Shown here: in pieces, positions 54,942 to 63,980 of the stretch
Position numbering within the stretch: the first letter of the stretch is position 1
How the letters are laid out: each line of letters begins with the position of its first letter
NCBI RefSeq assembly: GCF_000397205.1
Contig: NC_021237.1
Location: 5,563,501-5,627,500, forward strand
Length of the DNA stretch: 64,000 nucleotides
From: Pseudomonas protegens CHA0
GTDB taxonomy: Bacteria; Pseudomonadota; Gammaproteobacteria; Pseudomonadales; Pseudomonadaceae
Direction: 5' to 3'
Notes under the pieces: model-generated
Databases searched by the model: none
Told to the model about the DNA's origin: nothing
The model's input: only the letters and a program-made list of their open reading frames with translations
Made by a program: the position numbers and the translations under genes

Positions 54942-54967
54942 CGCAACAATCCCTCATGATTGTTGCG
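54942..54967. promoter_or_regulatory. Perfect 10-bp-arm palindrome upstream of cyoA
   Basis: CGCAACAATC (54942-54951) and GATTGTTGCG (54958-54967) separated by CCTCAT. No T-tract follows on either side, so it is a poor terminator; size and symmetry suit a dimeric regulator site or an RNA stem. It lies ~370 bp ahead of cyoA. Confidence 0.55.
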
Positions 54968-55316
54968 AAGGATCGCAATCATAGCGATTTTCATTTGCAA
55001 CAAAAAGCCCCAAAAAGGACCTGAAACACCCCCCTTCCAGGACTCTCGATCCCCCCTGAGGGCCGCCTTCCATCAGGCTTCACCCCTTGTAAAACGGGCG
55101 CTGTGAAGATTTGTATCGATAGCAGGCTATGGTTCTCGGCCGACAGGCTCGCGTACACAAACTGACAGGCTCTCATTGAACCAGCGCGCCAGAATGCAGT
55201 CTGTTGCAGCGACTCAACCGCCCCTCTGCGACCGCGGCACTGTGACAACATGTCGCACTTTTGCCGCACCTGCGCTTGCCGCAAATCACGGACTTTTCAG
55301 GTGCCGAATGAACGGC

Positions 55317-55358
55317 ACAAAAAAGCCCCGGCCCCCCATCGGAAGGCCGGGGCTTTTA
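55317..55358. terminator. Terminator of dsbB
   Basis: AAAAAGCCCCGGCC and GGCCGGGGCTTTT arms around a 10-base loop, 8 bp beyond the dsbB stop; T-run on the minus strand. Confidence 0.85.
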
Positions 55359-55366
55359 CGAGTGAA

Positions 55367-55876
55367 TCAGTAGGTTTTCTTGCGATTGCGTACCACACCC
55401 AGAGGCACCAGGATCACCGTCAGCACGAACGCCACCAGCGCCCACTGGGCCAGGGACAGACCCAGGATCGGCGGGTACGGCGTGGAGCAGAAACCGTCCA
55501 CCTGAAAGCCCAGGGGGAAGATCTTGGCCAACGGCAGGCTGTCGACAATCGGCTGCAGTACATCGATGCCACAGCTCACCGAGGGGTAGAACTGGGTGTA
55601 CACATGGTGCCCCGCCACGCCCGCGCCGGCGAGGGCGCAGATGACCACCAGGGTTTCCATGACCGTGACCCCACGTCGCGAACTCATGGCCGCGCCGATG
55701 AAGGCAAACAGTGCAATCAGCAGCAAGGCATAACGCTGCAGGATGCACAGCGGGCACGGCGCCTCGCCCAGCACCACCTGCATGTACAGGGCTCCGCCGA
55801 TCAGTGCCAGGCAGATAATCCCCAGCAGCACCAGGAAACGCCGCTCGCGTCCCAAACCCAGTCTGTCGTCACTCAT
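55367..55876 (-). CDS. dsbB: Disulfide bond formation protein DsbB
   Basis: 169 aa from the ATG at 55874-55876 (AAGGA upstream). Four helices. First redox pair CPLC in GEAPCPLCILQRYALL, second pair CGIDVLQPIVDSLP with DGFCS. Reoxidises DsbA and passes electrons to quinone. Upstream of it (55877-56203) I see nothing but spacer. Confidence 0.93.
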   Translation of the reverse strand: MSDDRLGLGRERRFLVLLGIICLALIGGALYMQVVLGEAPCPLCILQRYALLLIALFAFIGAAMSSRRGVTVMETLVVICALAGAGVAGHHVYTQFYPSVSCGIDVLQPIVDSLPLAKIFPLGFQVDGFCSTPYPPILGLSLAQWALVAFVLTVILVPLGVVRNRKKTY

Positions 55877-56203
55877 CCCTATTCCTTTTTCTGTTGTGTT
55901 CAGCCTGCCCCCGAGACCCGAGGCGGCAGACCGAGATTGTCTTCGATGAACCCGTCGATCGCGTGCAGGCCAATACTCGCAGAGGCACACCCGGCTGCCG
56001 GGAAGTCTACACGTTGAACATGACCTTTGAATGCAGGGACGTACAGCGCCACTGCAACGCGGCTTCGGGCGCTTTGCCAGTTGCGGACAATAGCGACAAG
56101 CAGGTTAAGAGTGGATTAACCGCCATACCAAATACGCCGAGAATAAAGGCGGTTTCGGGAAAATCAGCGAATGCCGGAGCGACATGAAACGAAGGGGAGA
56201 GAG

Positions 56204-56232
56204 AAAAGGCCGGCGCCCGTGGGAAGCCGGCC
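56204..56232 (-). terminator. Terminator of hmp
   Basis: GGCCGGC and GCCGGCC arms with an 11-base loop followed on the minus strand by TTTTCTCTC. Eight bases beyond the hmp stop. Confidence 0.75.
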
Positions 56233-56239
56233 GGGGTGG

Positions 56240-57421
56240 TTATTCCAGGGCCGCTGCCGGACCGAAGAACTCATAGCGGCTCTGCTGCTCGGGAATGCCC
56301 AGGGCCTGCAGGTGGCGCTTGATCGCGGCCATGAAACCCTTGGGCCCGAGGAAGTAGGCGTCCAGGTCGCGTTGCTCCGGCAGCCACTCGGCCAGTTGCT
56401 CGCGGGTCAGCATGCCCAGCTTGTCCGCCGCCGGGCTGACACCGTCATCCTCGGCGTAGCAATAGAAGCGCTTGAGCTGTGGATACCGCTGGGCCAGTTC
56501 ATCGACCCAGTTGCGAAAGGCATGCACCTGGCCGTTGCGGGCGCAGTGGATGAAATGCACCGGACGCTCGGTGGCCAGCGCCGCCTCCAGCATCGGCAGG
56601 GTTGGAGTGATGCCCACCCCGCCGCTGATCAGCACCAGCGGTTTGTCGCTGGCCGCCAGGGTGAACTCCCCCGCAGGAGGGAACAGCATGACGCTGGTGC
56701 CCACCGGGCATTGGTCATGCAGGTAGTTGGAGGCCACGCCGCCGGTTTCGCGCTTGACGCTGATGCGGTACTGGCCCTGGTTGGAAAGTGCCGAAAGGGA
56801 GTAGTTACGACGGATTTCCTCGCCCCCTATAAAGAGCTGCAAACCGATGTACTGCCCCGGTTCAGCGGCGAGGATCGGCCCCTGGTCCAGCGGTTCGAAA
56901 TAAAAGGAGGTGATTTCCGCGCTTTCTTCCACCTTCTGCACCAGCCGGAACTCACGGGCACCGCGCCAGCCGCCGGGCGCCTGGGCTTTCTCGTCGTAGA
57001 TCGCCGCCTCGGCGCCGATCAGGATATCCGCCAGCTGGTTATAGGCGGCGGCCCAGGCATCGATCACTTCCTGGGTGGCGATCTCGCTGCCCAGCACTTC
57101 GGAAATGGCCCGCAGCAGGCAACCGCCAACGATGGGGTAATGTTCCGGAAGGATCTGCAAGGCGACGTGCTTGTTGATGATCTTGGCCACCAGGTCCCCC
57201 AACTGGTCCAGTTGGTCGATGTGCCGGGCATACATCAGAACACCATTGGCCAAGGCCCGGGGCTGATCGCCGCTGGCCTGATGCGCCTGGTTGAACAGTG
57301 GCCGCACTTGCGGGTACTCGGAGAGCATCATCCGGTAGAAGTGGGTAATCAGGGCTTCGCCGCCGCTTTCGAGCAGGGGCACAGTGGCTTTGATAATGGC
57401 ACGATCTTGAACGCTTAGCAT
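56240..57421 (-). CDS. hmp: Flavohaemoprotein, nitric oxide dioxygenase
   Basis: 393 aa, full length. Globin domain (residues 1-~140) with proximal His in ILPEHYPIVGGCLLRAI, FAD domain (RRNYSLSALSNQGQYRISVK) and NAD domain (LISGGVGITPTLPMLEAAL, CYAEDDG). Oxidises NO to nitrate using O2 and NADH. Divergent from norR across three NorR sites. Confidence 0.96.
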   Translation of the reverse strand: MLSVQDRAIIKATVPLLESGGEALITHFYRMMLSEYPQVRPLFNQAHQASGDQPRALANGVLMYARHIDQLDQLGDLVAKIINKHVALQILPEHYPIVGGCLLRAISEVLGSEIATQEVIDAWAAAYNQLADILIGAEAAIYDEKAQAPGGWRGAREFRLVQKVEESAEITSFYFEPLDQGPILAAEPGQYIGLQLFIGGEEIRRNYSLSALSNQGQYRISVKRETGGVASNYLHDQCPVGTSVMLFPPAGEFTLAASDKPLVLISGGVGITPTLPMLEAALATERPVHFIHCARNGQVHAFRNWVDELAQRYPQLKRFYCYAEDDGVSPAADKLGMLTREQLAEWLPEQRDLDAYFLGPKGFMAAIKRHLQALGIPEQQSRYEFFGPAAALE

Positions 57422-57469
57422 AAGGACAACTCCTGGACTTTATGACTGCTTGCAGGTTTCCTATGCCTA

Positions 57470-57485
57470 ATCAGTTTTCGTGCCA
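57470..57485 (-). promoter_or_regulatory. Possible sigma-54 promoter of hmp
   Basis: On the minus strand TGGCACG at the -24 position is a full match, followed after AAAA by CTGAT where TTGCW is expected, so the -12 GC is missing. About 50 bp upstream of the hmp start and downstream of the NorR sites, as expected for a NorR target. The -12 mismatch keeps this tentative. Confidence 0.4.
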
Positions 57486-57526
57486 AAAATAAATACGTTA
57501 AATATCAACAAGTTAATATAAATATA

Positions 57527-57582
57527 GTCATAAAGACACTCTGTCTTTTATAGTCATTAAGACACCACGGAGTCATTATGAC
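57527..57582. promoter_or_regulatory. Three NorR-type enhancer sites (GT-N7-AC)
   Basis: GTCATAAAGAC (57527-57537), GTCATTAAGAC (57553-57563) and GTCATTATGAC (57572-57582), each GT-N7-AC. E. coli NorR also needs three such sites. The third contains the norR ATG (57578-57580) and overlaps its Shine-Dalgarno spacer, so NorR would also repress its own gene. Confidence 0.8.
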
Positions 57583-59134
57583 TGCAAAATCCCTGCTCAC
57601 CGCCCTGCTTCCCCTGGTCACCGACCTGTCCCGCGAACTGCCCGAAGGCGAGCGCTATCGCCGCCTGCTGGAAGCTCTGCGCGCCCTGCTGCCCTGCGAT
57701 GCCACCGCACTGCTACGCCTGGATGGCGAGTGGCTGGTGCCCCTGGCGGTCAACGGCTTGAGCACCGACACCCTGGGCCGCCGTTTCAAGGTCAGCGAGC
57801 ATCCGCGCTTCGCCGCCCTGCTCAGCAGCCCGGGCCCGACCCGCTTTGCCAGCGACAGCGACTTGCCCGACCCCTACGACGGCCTGGTGGAAGGGCTCGA
57901 TGATCACCTGGAAGTGCATGACTGCATGGGCTGCCCGCTGTTCGTCGACGAGCGCCCCTGGGGCCTGCTGACCCTCGATGCCCTGGACCCGCAGCGCTTC
58001 GAACCCATTGAGCTGGATGCCCTGCAAGCCTTCGCCAGCCTCGCCGCCGCAACGGTCAGCGCCGCCCAGCGCATCGAACGCCTGGCCCAGCGCGCCGAAA
58101 ACGAGCACCAGCGGGCCGAGGTCTATCGCCAGGCCAGTGGGCAGAACCGCGAGATGATCGGCCAGAGCAAGGCCCACAAACGCTTGCTGGAGGAAATCAA
58201 GCTGGTGGGCGGCAGCGACCTGACGGTGCTGATCACCGGAGAAACCGGCGTCGGCAAGGAACTGGTCGCCCAGGCTATCCACGCGGCTTCGCCCCGGGCC
58301 GAGCAGCCGATCATCAGCCTCAACTGCGCGGCCCTGCCCGACACCCTGGTGGAGAGCGAGCTGTTCGGCCACGTGCGCGGCGCCTTCACCGGGGCCACCC
58401 AGGATCGCCGGGGAAAATTCGAACTGGCCAATGGCGGCACGCTGTTTCTCGATGAAGTGGGCGAGTTGTCGCTGACCGTGCAGGCCAAACTGCTGCGGGT
58501 GCTGCAAAGCGGCCAACTGCAACGCCTGGGGTCGGACCAGGAGCATCGGGTCGACGTGCGCCTGATTGCCGCCACCAACCGCGATCTGGCGGAAGAAGTG
58601 CGCAACGGCCGCTATCGTGCCGACTTCTACCACCGTCTCAGCGTCTACCCCCTGCGGGTGCCGGCACTGCGCGAGCGCGGCCGCGATGTGCTGCTGCTCA
58701 GTGGCTACTTCCTGGAACAGAACCGCTCGCGCATGGGCCTGGGCAGCCTGCGCCTGAGCGTTGAGGCGCAACAGGCGCTGCTGGCCTACCACTGGCCGGG
58801 CAACGTTCGCGAGCTGGAGCACTTGATCGGGCGCAGCGCTCTGAAAGCGCTGGGCAACCACCCCGAGCGACCGAAGATCCTCAGCCTGGACGCCGGCGAT
58901 CTGGACCTGCCCCGGGCCAGCGAAAGAACCAGCGCCCCCGTCGAGCCTGCTGTTGCAACCCAGGCCATGCCTGCCGTAGCCGGCGACCTGCGCCAGGCCA
59001 CCGACCACTACCAGCGCCAACTGATCAGCAGTTGCCTGGAGCGGCACCAGCACAACTGGGCCAGCGCCGCCCGTGAGCTAGGCTTGGACAGGGCCAACCT
59101 GAGCCGCCTGGCCAAGCGCCTGGGCCTGCGGTAA
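57578..59134 (+). CDS. norR: NO-responsive sigma-54 activator NorR
   Basis: 518 aa. GAF domain (1-~170) with LPDPYDGLVEG and the iron-centre His114 and Cys116 in VHDCMG; AAA+ domain with Walker A GETGVGKE, sigma-54 contact GAFTGA, Walker B GTLFLDEVGEL; C-terminal Fis-type HTH (WASAARELGLDRANLSRLAK). Activates hmp on NO binding to the GAF iron. GGAG precedes the ATG. Confidence 0.95.
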   Translation: MTAKSLLTALLPLVTDLSRELPEGERYRRLLEALRALLPCDATALLRLDGEWLVPLAVNGLSTDTLGRRFKVSEHPRFAALLSSPGPTRFASDSDLPDPYDGLVEGLDDHLEVHDCMGCPLFVDERPWGLLTLDALDPQRFEPIELDALQAFASLAAATVSAAQRIERLAQRAENEHQRAEVYRQASGQNREMIGQSKAHKRLLEEIKLVGGSDLTVLITGETGVGKELVAQAIHAASPRAEQPIISLNCAALPDTLVESELFGHVRGAFTGATQDRRGKFELANGGTLFLDEVGELSLTVQAKLLRVLQSGQLQRLGSDQEHRVDVRLIAATNRDLAEEVRNGRYRADFYHRLSVYPLRVPALRERGRDVLLLSGYFLEQNRSRMGLGSLRLSVEAQQALLAYHWPGNVRELEHLIGRSALKALGNHPERPKILSLDAGDLDLPRASERTSAPVEPAVATQAMPAVAGDLRQATDHYQRQLISSCLERHQHNWASAARELGLDRANLSRLAKRLGLR

Positions 59135-59164
59135 ACGCCAGCGCCGACAAAGCGCCCCGCCCCT

Positions 59165-59197
59165 CTGCAGGAGCCGGCTTGCCGGCCAGGGTCGCGC
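59165..59197. repeat. REP-like element
   Basis: CTGCAGGAGCCGGCTTGCCGG-like sequence, a variant pseudomonad REP with core GCCGGCTTGCCGGC, 30 bp after norR. Confidence 0.6.
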
Positions 59198-59311
59198 CGC
59201 CGACGGAAAGCGGGAACACCGCTAAAGCCAGCCCTGAACACGTCGATAACCCGTTATCAATGGTTGTCCGTGGCCCGTGCCACGAGCCAATTTTCTCCAG
59301 AGAAGGTTTTT

Positions 59312-60214
59312 ATGTCCTCCAACAAAGCCCGCGCAGATTCGCTATCGCTTCTGCTGTTTACCTTGCGCAGCGGCAAGCTGATGGCAATCAACCTGCTTAA
59401 AGTCAGTGAAATCATTCCCTGCCCGCCGCTGACCAAGCTGCCCGAATCCCACCCCCACGTGAAAGGCATCGCCACCCTGCGGGGCAACTCGCTGTCGGTG
59501 ATCGACCTCAGCCGGGCCATCGGCGAGCGGCCCCTGGCCGACCCCGACAGCGGCTGCCTGATCGTCACTGACGTCAGCCGCTCCAAACAGGGCCTGCACG
59601 TGCAGGCCGTGAGCAAGATCGTGCATTGCCTGACCACCGATATCCGTCCACCGCCCTTCGGTTCCGGCGGCTTGCGGTCCTACATCACTGGGGTGACCCA
59701 AGTGGACGGCACCCTGGTGCAGGTACTGGATATCGAGAAAGTGATCCATGGCATCGCCCCGGCCCAGATCGAGATGGCGCCCACCGAGCTGAGCATGGAA
59801 GACGCCGAAGCCCTGGGCAACGCGCGGATCCTGGTGGTGGACGACAGCCAGGTGGCACTGCAGCAATCGGTACACACCTTGCGCAACCTCGGCCTGCAAT
59901 GCCACACCGCCCGCAGCGCCAAGGAAGCCATCGACTGCCTGCTGGAACTGCAAGGCACGGCCAACGAGATCAACCTGATTGTCTCGGACATCGAGATGTC
60001 GGAGATGGACGGCTACGCCCTGACCCGCACCCTGCGGGAAACCCCGGACTTCGCCCATCTCTACGTGCTGCTGCACACCTCCCTGGACAGCGCCATGAAC
60101 AGCGAGAAAGCCCGTGTGGCCGGTGCCAACGCCGTGCTCACCAAGTTTTCCTCGCCAGAACTGACCCGCTGCCTGATCGACGCAGCCAAGACCATTGCCA
60201 CCCAGGGCGCCTGA
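59312..60214 (+). CDS. Chemotaxis coupling protein CheV
   Basis: 300 aa from the ATG at 59312 (AGAAGG upstream). N-terminal CheW domain (LLFTLRSGKLMAINLLKVSE, GIATLRGNSLSVIDLSRAIG) and C-terminal receiver with acidic pair VVDDSQVALQQ, phospho-acceptor Asp in LIVSDIEMSEMDGYAL and Lys in VLTKFSS. Couples receptors to CheA and tunes the response when phosphorylated. GNAT gene follows 3 bp later. Confidence 0.92.
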   Translation: MSSNKARADSLSLLLFTLRSGKLMAINLLKVSEIIPCPPLTKLPESHPHVKGIATLRGNSLSVIDLSRAIGERPLADPDSGCLIVTDVSRSKQGLHVQAVSKIVHCLTTDIRPPPFGSGGLRSYITGVTQVDGTLVQVLDIEKVIHGIAPAQIEMAPTELSMEDAEALGNARILVVDDSQVALQQSVHTLRNLGLQCHTARSAKEAIDCLLELQGTANEINLIVSDIEMSEMDGYALTRTLRETPDFAHLYVLLHTSLDSAMNSEKARVAGANAVLTKFSSPELTRCLIDAAKTIATQGA

Positions 60215-60217
60215 AGC

Positions 60218-60697
60218 ATGAGCCAGATCCACTGTTTGTTGATGCGCCGCGATCTCACTGCCCCTTTGGCAGCGCCGCAGTGGCCTGCCGGCATCACTGT
60301 GCACAACTACAGCCCCGAGCATGCGCAGGCTGTGCATCAGTTGATGCATCTGGGCTACCAGGACGGTGGCGGCGACGTCCCGGTGCTGGACAGCTGGCGC
60401 CAGGCCTTCGAGAGCGATGCCGAATACGACCCCGAACTGTGCCTGGTGGCCCGGGATGCCGAAGGTGTGATCGGCGTCGCCCAGTGCTGGACCAGCGCCT
60501 ACATCAAGGACCTGGTGGTACACCCCCGAGCGCGCGGCCAGGGCCTGGGGCGCGCCTTGCTGCAGCAAGCCTTCATCCTGTTCGCCGAACGCCGGGAAGG
60601 CTGCGTCGATCTGCGGGTACTGGAAGGCAACCTGGGGGCCCGGCGCCTCTACGAAAGCGTAGGCATGTACATCGTGCGTCACGAAACCCTCGACTGA
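60218..60697 (+). CDS. GNAT-family N-acetyltransferase
   Basis: 159 aa. Acetyl-CoA loop in IKDLVVHPRARGQGLGRALL (RGQGLGRA), then DLRVLEGNLGARRLYESVGM. Three bases after cheV and probably co-translated. Acceptor unknown. Confidence 0.85.
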   Translation: MSQIHCLLMRRDLTAPLAAPQWPAGITVHNYSPEHAQAVHQLMHLGYQDGGGDVPVLDSWRQAFESDAEYDPELCLVARDAEGVIGVAQCWTSAYIKDLVVHPRARGQGLGRALLQQAFILFAERREGCVDLRVLEGNLGARRLYESVGMYIVRHETLD

Positions 60698-60713
60698 TCC
60701 GCCGGTCACTATC

Positions 60714-60744
60714 CTGTAGCCGCCGCCTAAGGCTGCGAACGGCC
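60714..60744. repeat. REP-like inverted repeat (CTGTAGCCGC type)
   Basis: CTGTAGCCGCCGCCTAAGGC, then TGCGAACGGC. Second copy of the repeat type seen at 22.5 kb, in a short gap between two genes. Confidence 0.5.
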
Positions 60745-60793
60745 GGATCAGCCCCGGCGATCCCAAAGCCCCTGCGCCCCAAGGAGCCGCCCC

Positions 60794-61120
60794 ATGAACG
60801 CCAAGACTCTGTGCCTGCTCTGCCTGGCCACCCTCACCGGCCAGGCCAGCGCCTCCAGCGACGATGCCTGGGCCGCCCTGGAGCAGGCCATCCGAATCAG
60901 CTGTACCCAGGCCAGCGGCCTGCAAAACCCCAAACCCGTGGGAACCATCGCGCAATTTCCCGACCAGGTCGGCGTCAGCGCCCTGTTGCTGCAAGGCCGC
61001 TACCCGCAGAAACACATGCGCGGCCAATCGGGCATCGAACTGTGCCTGTACAACAGGCAGACCGGCCAGGCTGCGGTCAGCGAGTGGGACTCGATCCGGC
61101 CGGCCCTCAAGGCCCGGTGA
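60794..61120 (+). CDS. Small secreted hypothetical protein
   Basis: 108 aa with a signal peptide (MNAKTLCLLCLATLTGQASA) and a mature part with two Cys (ISCTQASG and ELCLYN), possibly a disulfide. Weakly conserved-looking; AAGGAG precedes the ATG. Function unknown. Confidence 0.75.
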   Translation: MNAKTLCLLCLATLTGQASASSDDAWAALEQAIRISCTQASGLQNPKPVGTIAQFPDQVGVSALLLQGRYPQKHMRGQSGIELCLYNRQTGQAAVSEWDSIRPALKAR

Positions 61121-61211
61121 ATGGCGCATAACTTGCTTCGGCATAGCCCCGGGTAGCGTCCATGACGGTTTTCCCACCTGACTCCTGCTGATCCACAAGG
61201 CGCTTCGTGCA

Positions 61212-61961
61212 ATGAACACTCAGTTTTCCTGCGTCGGCTGCGGCAAATGCTGCAACGATCACCACGTGCCCCTGACCCTGCTGGAAGCCCGCGACTGGGC
61301 GGCCGACGGCGGCCAGGTGATCATTCTGGTGGAAGCCTTCCTCGGCAATGGCCTGGGGCTGCCGATGCAGCAGCGCGAGCACGCCGAACGCCGTTCCTGC
61401 CGGGTCCGCAGTGGCGCCACCGAAGCCTATGTGGCGATCACCTTCGCCGCCTACAACGTCGGCCCCTGCCGGAATCTTGACGAAGACCAGCTGTGCCGCA
61501 TCTACCAGCGCCGGCCACTGGTGTGCCGCATCTACCCCATGGAAATCAATCCGCACATTCCCCTCAACCCGCAGGCCAAGGAATGCCCGCCGGAATCCTG
61601 GGAACAGGGCCCGCAACTGATTCTGGGGAATGAACTGGTGGATCAGGAGCTGGCCGAGCTGATCCGCCGCTCGCGCCAGGCCGACCGTGACGACATCCAC
61701 ACCAAGGAAGCCATTTGCGCCTTGCTGGGCATTCGCACCACAGCGCTCAAGGGCGACGGTTTCACCGCTTACCTGCCGGACATGGGCGCCCTGGCTAACG
61801 CCATCGACCAGGTCCAGGCTGCACCACCCGGAGCACCGGGCCAGCCCTGGCGCTTTCACCTGTCCGGAGACGATATCGCCGGTCAGGTCCAGGCCGCCGG
61901 TGCCCAGGTGGTCAGTGAAACGCCTCTGGACTACGCCTTCATTTCCCTGCGCGCCGCCTGA
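61212..61961 (+). CDS. YkgJ-family cysteine cluster protein
   Basis: 249 aa. Begins FSCVGCGKCCNDHHVPLTLL (CxxCxxCC) with further Cys in CRIYQRRPLVCRIYPME, the CxxCC...C pattern of the Fe/Zn-binding YkgJ family. C-terminal third is unrelated and unrecognised. Role unknown. Confidence 0.88.
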   Translation: MNTQFSCVGCGKCCNDHHVPLTLLEARDWAADGGQVIILVEAFLGNGLGLPMQQREHAERRSCRVRSGATEAYVAITFAAYNVGPCRNLDEDQLCRIYQRRPLVCRIYPMEINPHIPLNPQAKECPPESWEQGPQLILGNELVDQELAELIRRSRQADRDDIHTKEAICALLGIRTTALKGDGFTAYLPDMGALANAIDQVQAAPPGAPGQPWRFHLSGDDIAGQVQAAGAQVVSETPLDYAFISLRAA

Positions 61962-61992
61962 GCCGCGGACAATGGCGGGGCGGCGAACAGCC

Positions 61993-63576
61993 CTAGCCGC
62001 GCTTGTGCCAGAACTCCAGGGCCAGTTGCCGCAAGTCCCCCGCCAGCCCGGCCACGTCGCCTGAGTTGACGTGGCTGAGCTGGCCGGCACTGACGGTCGC
62101 CTCACAGGCATTGCGAATGCCGATGATGTTGCGGTTGATGTCCTCGCTGACTGCGCTCTGCTCTTCCACCGCTGCGGCGATCTGCAAGCTCATCTCGGTA
62201 ATCTGGTTGACCCGCTGGCTGATGCCGTCCAGGGCCACCGCCGCGCGCTTGGCCTGGTCGACACTGCTCTCCAGGTGCTGGCTGCTGTGCTGCATGGCCT
62301 CCACCGCATTGCGCGCGCCCATTTGCAGGGTGCTGATCATGCGCTGGATCTCGTTGGTGGAATCCTGGGTACGCTGGGCCAGCCCGCGCACTTCATCGGC
62401 GACCACGGCAAAACCCCGGCCCTGCTCCCCGGCCCGCGCCGCCTCGATTGCCGCATTCAGGGCCAGCAGGTTGGTCTGCTCGGCGATGCTGCGGATCACC
62501 TCCAGCACCCCGGAAATGTCGGTGCTATGGCTTTCCAGTTGATGGATGACCTCGGTGGCCCGCTCCAGCTCGCTGGCCAGGCGCAGCACCGCACTGCGGC
62601 TTTCGCCCACCAGCAGGTGGCCCTCACGGGTTTCGCTTTCCGCCTGGTCCGCCGCCACCGAGGCCTGCTGGGCATGGGTGGCGACCTCGGCGACGCTGGC
62701 CGCCATCTGGTGAATGGCCGCCGCCACCTGATCGGTTTCCGCCTGCTGTTCCAGGGTGCTGTTGTGGCTGCTGTGCAGATGCTCCACCAGTTCCGCGGCA
62801 TGCCCCTCCAGGCGCTGGGACGCATCGCCGATGCGCCCCACTACCGCGCCCACCTGGGCTTCGAGCATCTGCAGGGCGAACTCGATGCGCCCGAACTCGT
62901 CGGTACGGCCGGTATAGATGCCCTGGCTCAAGGGGTTGTCACCGATCTGCCGGGCGCGCTCGGCCAATCGATCCAGTGGACGCGCTTGCACGCCGACCGC
63001 CGTCAGGCTCAGGCACCACCCCATGGCCATCACGGCCCCCTGGACCATCCAGGATTCGGGCAGCAGCCACACTGAAACGCCGTAGCTGCCGATGAAGCCG
63101 GCGCTGATGGAGGCCCAGAGACGCAACCGCAGGCTGATCACCGGCAACAGGCTCCACCACGAGGGGCCGGCACCGTTGAGCTGGGCATAGGCCCGCTCCG
63201 CCGCCTCGATCTGACGGACGCTGGGTTTGGTGCGCACCGACTGGTATTCCACCGCCTGGCCATCGCGGGTCACGGGCGTGACATAGGCACTGACCCAATA
63301 GTGATCGCCGTTCTTGCAACGGTTCTTCACCATGCCCATCCACGAACGGCCGCGCTTGAGGGTGCGCCACATGTGGGCGAAGGCCGCGGAGGGCATGTCC
63401 GGGTGGCGCAACAGGTTATGCGGCGAGCCCAGCAACTCTTCACGGCTGTAGCCACTGATCTTGATGAAATCAGGGTTGGCGTAGGTGATCGCGCTAGTCA
63501 GATCAGTGGTCGAAAGGATATTCGCATCAGGGGCAAAGTCCACGTTTCGCCCAGTAACCGGAAGGTTGATCTTCAT
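61993..63576 (-). CDS. Aer-like PAS methyl-accepting chemotaxis protein
   Basis: 527 aa. N-terminal PAS domain (residues ~10-120: [35 protein letters not shown]), a pair of membrane segments at about 150-200, HAMP, and a signalling domain with hairpin tip [20 protein letters not shown] and [18 protein letters not shown] with FAD or haem would sense redox or oxygen (aerotaxis). Convergent with the YkgJ gene. Confidence 0.92.
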   Translation of the reverse strand: MKINLPVTGRNVDFAPDANILSTTDLTSAITYANPDFIKISGYSREELLGSPHNLLRHPDMPSAAFAHMWRTLKRGRSWMGMVKNRCKNGDHYWVSAYVTPVTRDGQAVEYQSVRTKPSVRQIEAAERAYAQLNGAGPSWWSLLPVISLRLRLWASISAGFIGSYGVSVWLLPESWMVQGAVMAMGWCLSLTAVGVQARPLDRLAERARQIGDNPLSQGIYTGRTDEFGRIEFALQMLEAQVGAVVGRIGDASQRLEGHAAELVEHLHSSHNSTLEQQAETDQVAAAIHQMAASVAEVATHAQQASVAADQAESETREGHLLVGESRSAVLRLASELERATEVIHQLESHSTDISGVLEVIRSIAEQTNLLALNAAIEAARAGEQGRGFAVVADEVRGLAQRTQDSTNEIQRMISTLQMGARNAVEAMQHSSQHLESSVDQAKRAAVALDGISQRVNQITEMSLQIAAAVEEQSAVSEDINRNIIGIRNACEATVSAGQLSHVNSGDVAGLAGDLRQLALEFWHKRG

Positions 63577-63734
63577 GGATAGCGCGCTCGTATGTGTTGG
63601 GTGGAGTCGGCAGGGCTGCTGACTCTAAGCGCACTGATGCCACAAATACTGATCCAGCTCAGGTTTAAAGCAATTAGCCATCATTGCGATTAAAAAAGCG
63701 CAAATCGGGATTTTTTCTGCGAATGTCGGCGATA
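63577..63734. promoter_or_regulatory. Upstream region of the aer-like gene
   Basis: 158 bp gap carrying the promoter of the chemoreceptor. AT-rich near 63660-63720. No box assigned. Confidence 0.4.
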
Positions 63735-63980
63735 TCAGCGTTTGCCCATGGAGCGACGAGTGCCGGGAGGCGCTGCGCCGGGGGTCTTGGTGTGTCCGTT
63801 GCTGGCACCATTTTTGTACCAGGGCTGCTGGGCATTCTTGGCAGGAGCAAACTCGGAAGGCTTGAAGGGAAACTTGAACGCCGGGATCGCCGCTGTGCTC
63901 GGGGTGTCGGTAGCGGTTGCGTCAGCGGCCGGGTCGACGTTCAGGGCGTCATCCGCAGCGGGTTGTGCAGGGGAAGTCAT
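63735..63980 (-). CDS. Small low-complexity hypothetical protein
   Basis: 81 aa, Ala/Pro/Thr-rich, disordered (DALNVDPAADATATDTPSTA), with a basic end GTRRSMGKR and a middle block FKFPFKPSEFAPAKNAQQPW. GGAG precedes the ATG. Function unknown; possibly nucleic-acid or cell-wall associated, but nothing proves it. Confidence 0.6.
   Translation of the reverse strand: MTSPAQPAADDALNVDPAADATATDTPSTAAIPAFKFPFKPSEFAPAKNAQQPWYKNGASNGHTKTPGAAPPGTRRSMGKR

Larger units (their letters stand above)
54571..55366. other. Long intergenic region, cyo promoter side
   Basis: About 800 bp with no supported gene: short frames on both strands lack start signals. AT-rich in the middle (54900-55020). It must contain the cyo promoter. 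I could not find an ANR box (TTGAT-N4-ATCAA). The one clear structure is the palindrome at 54942-54967. Confidence 0.6.
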
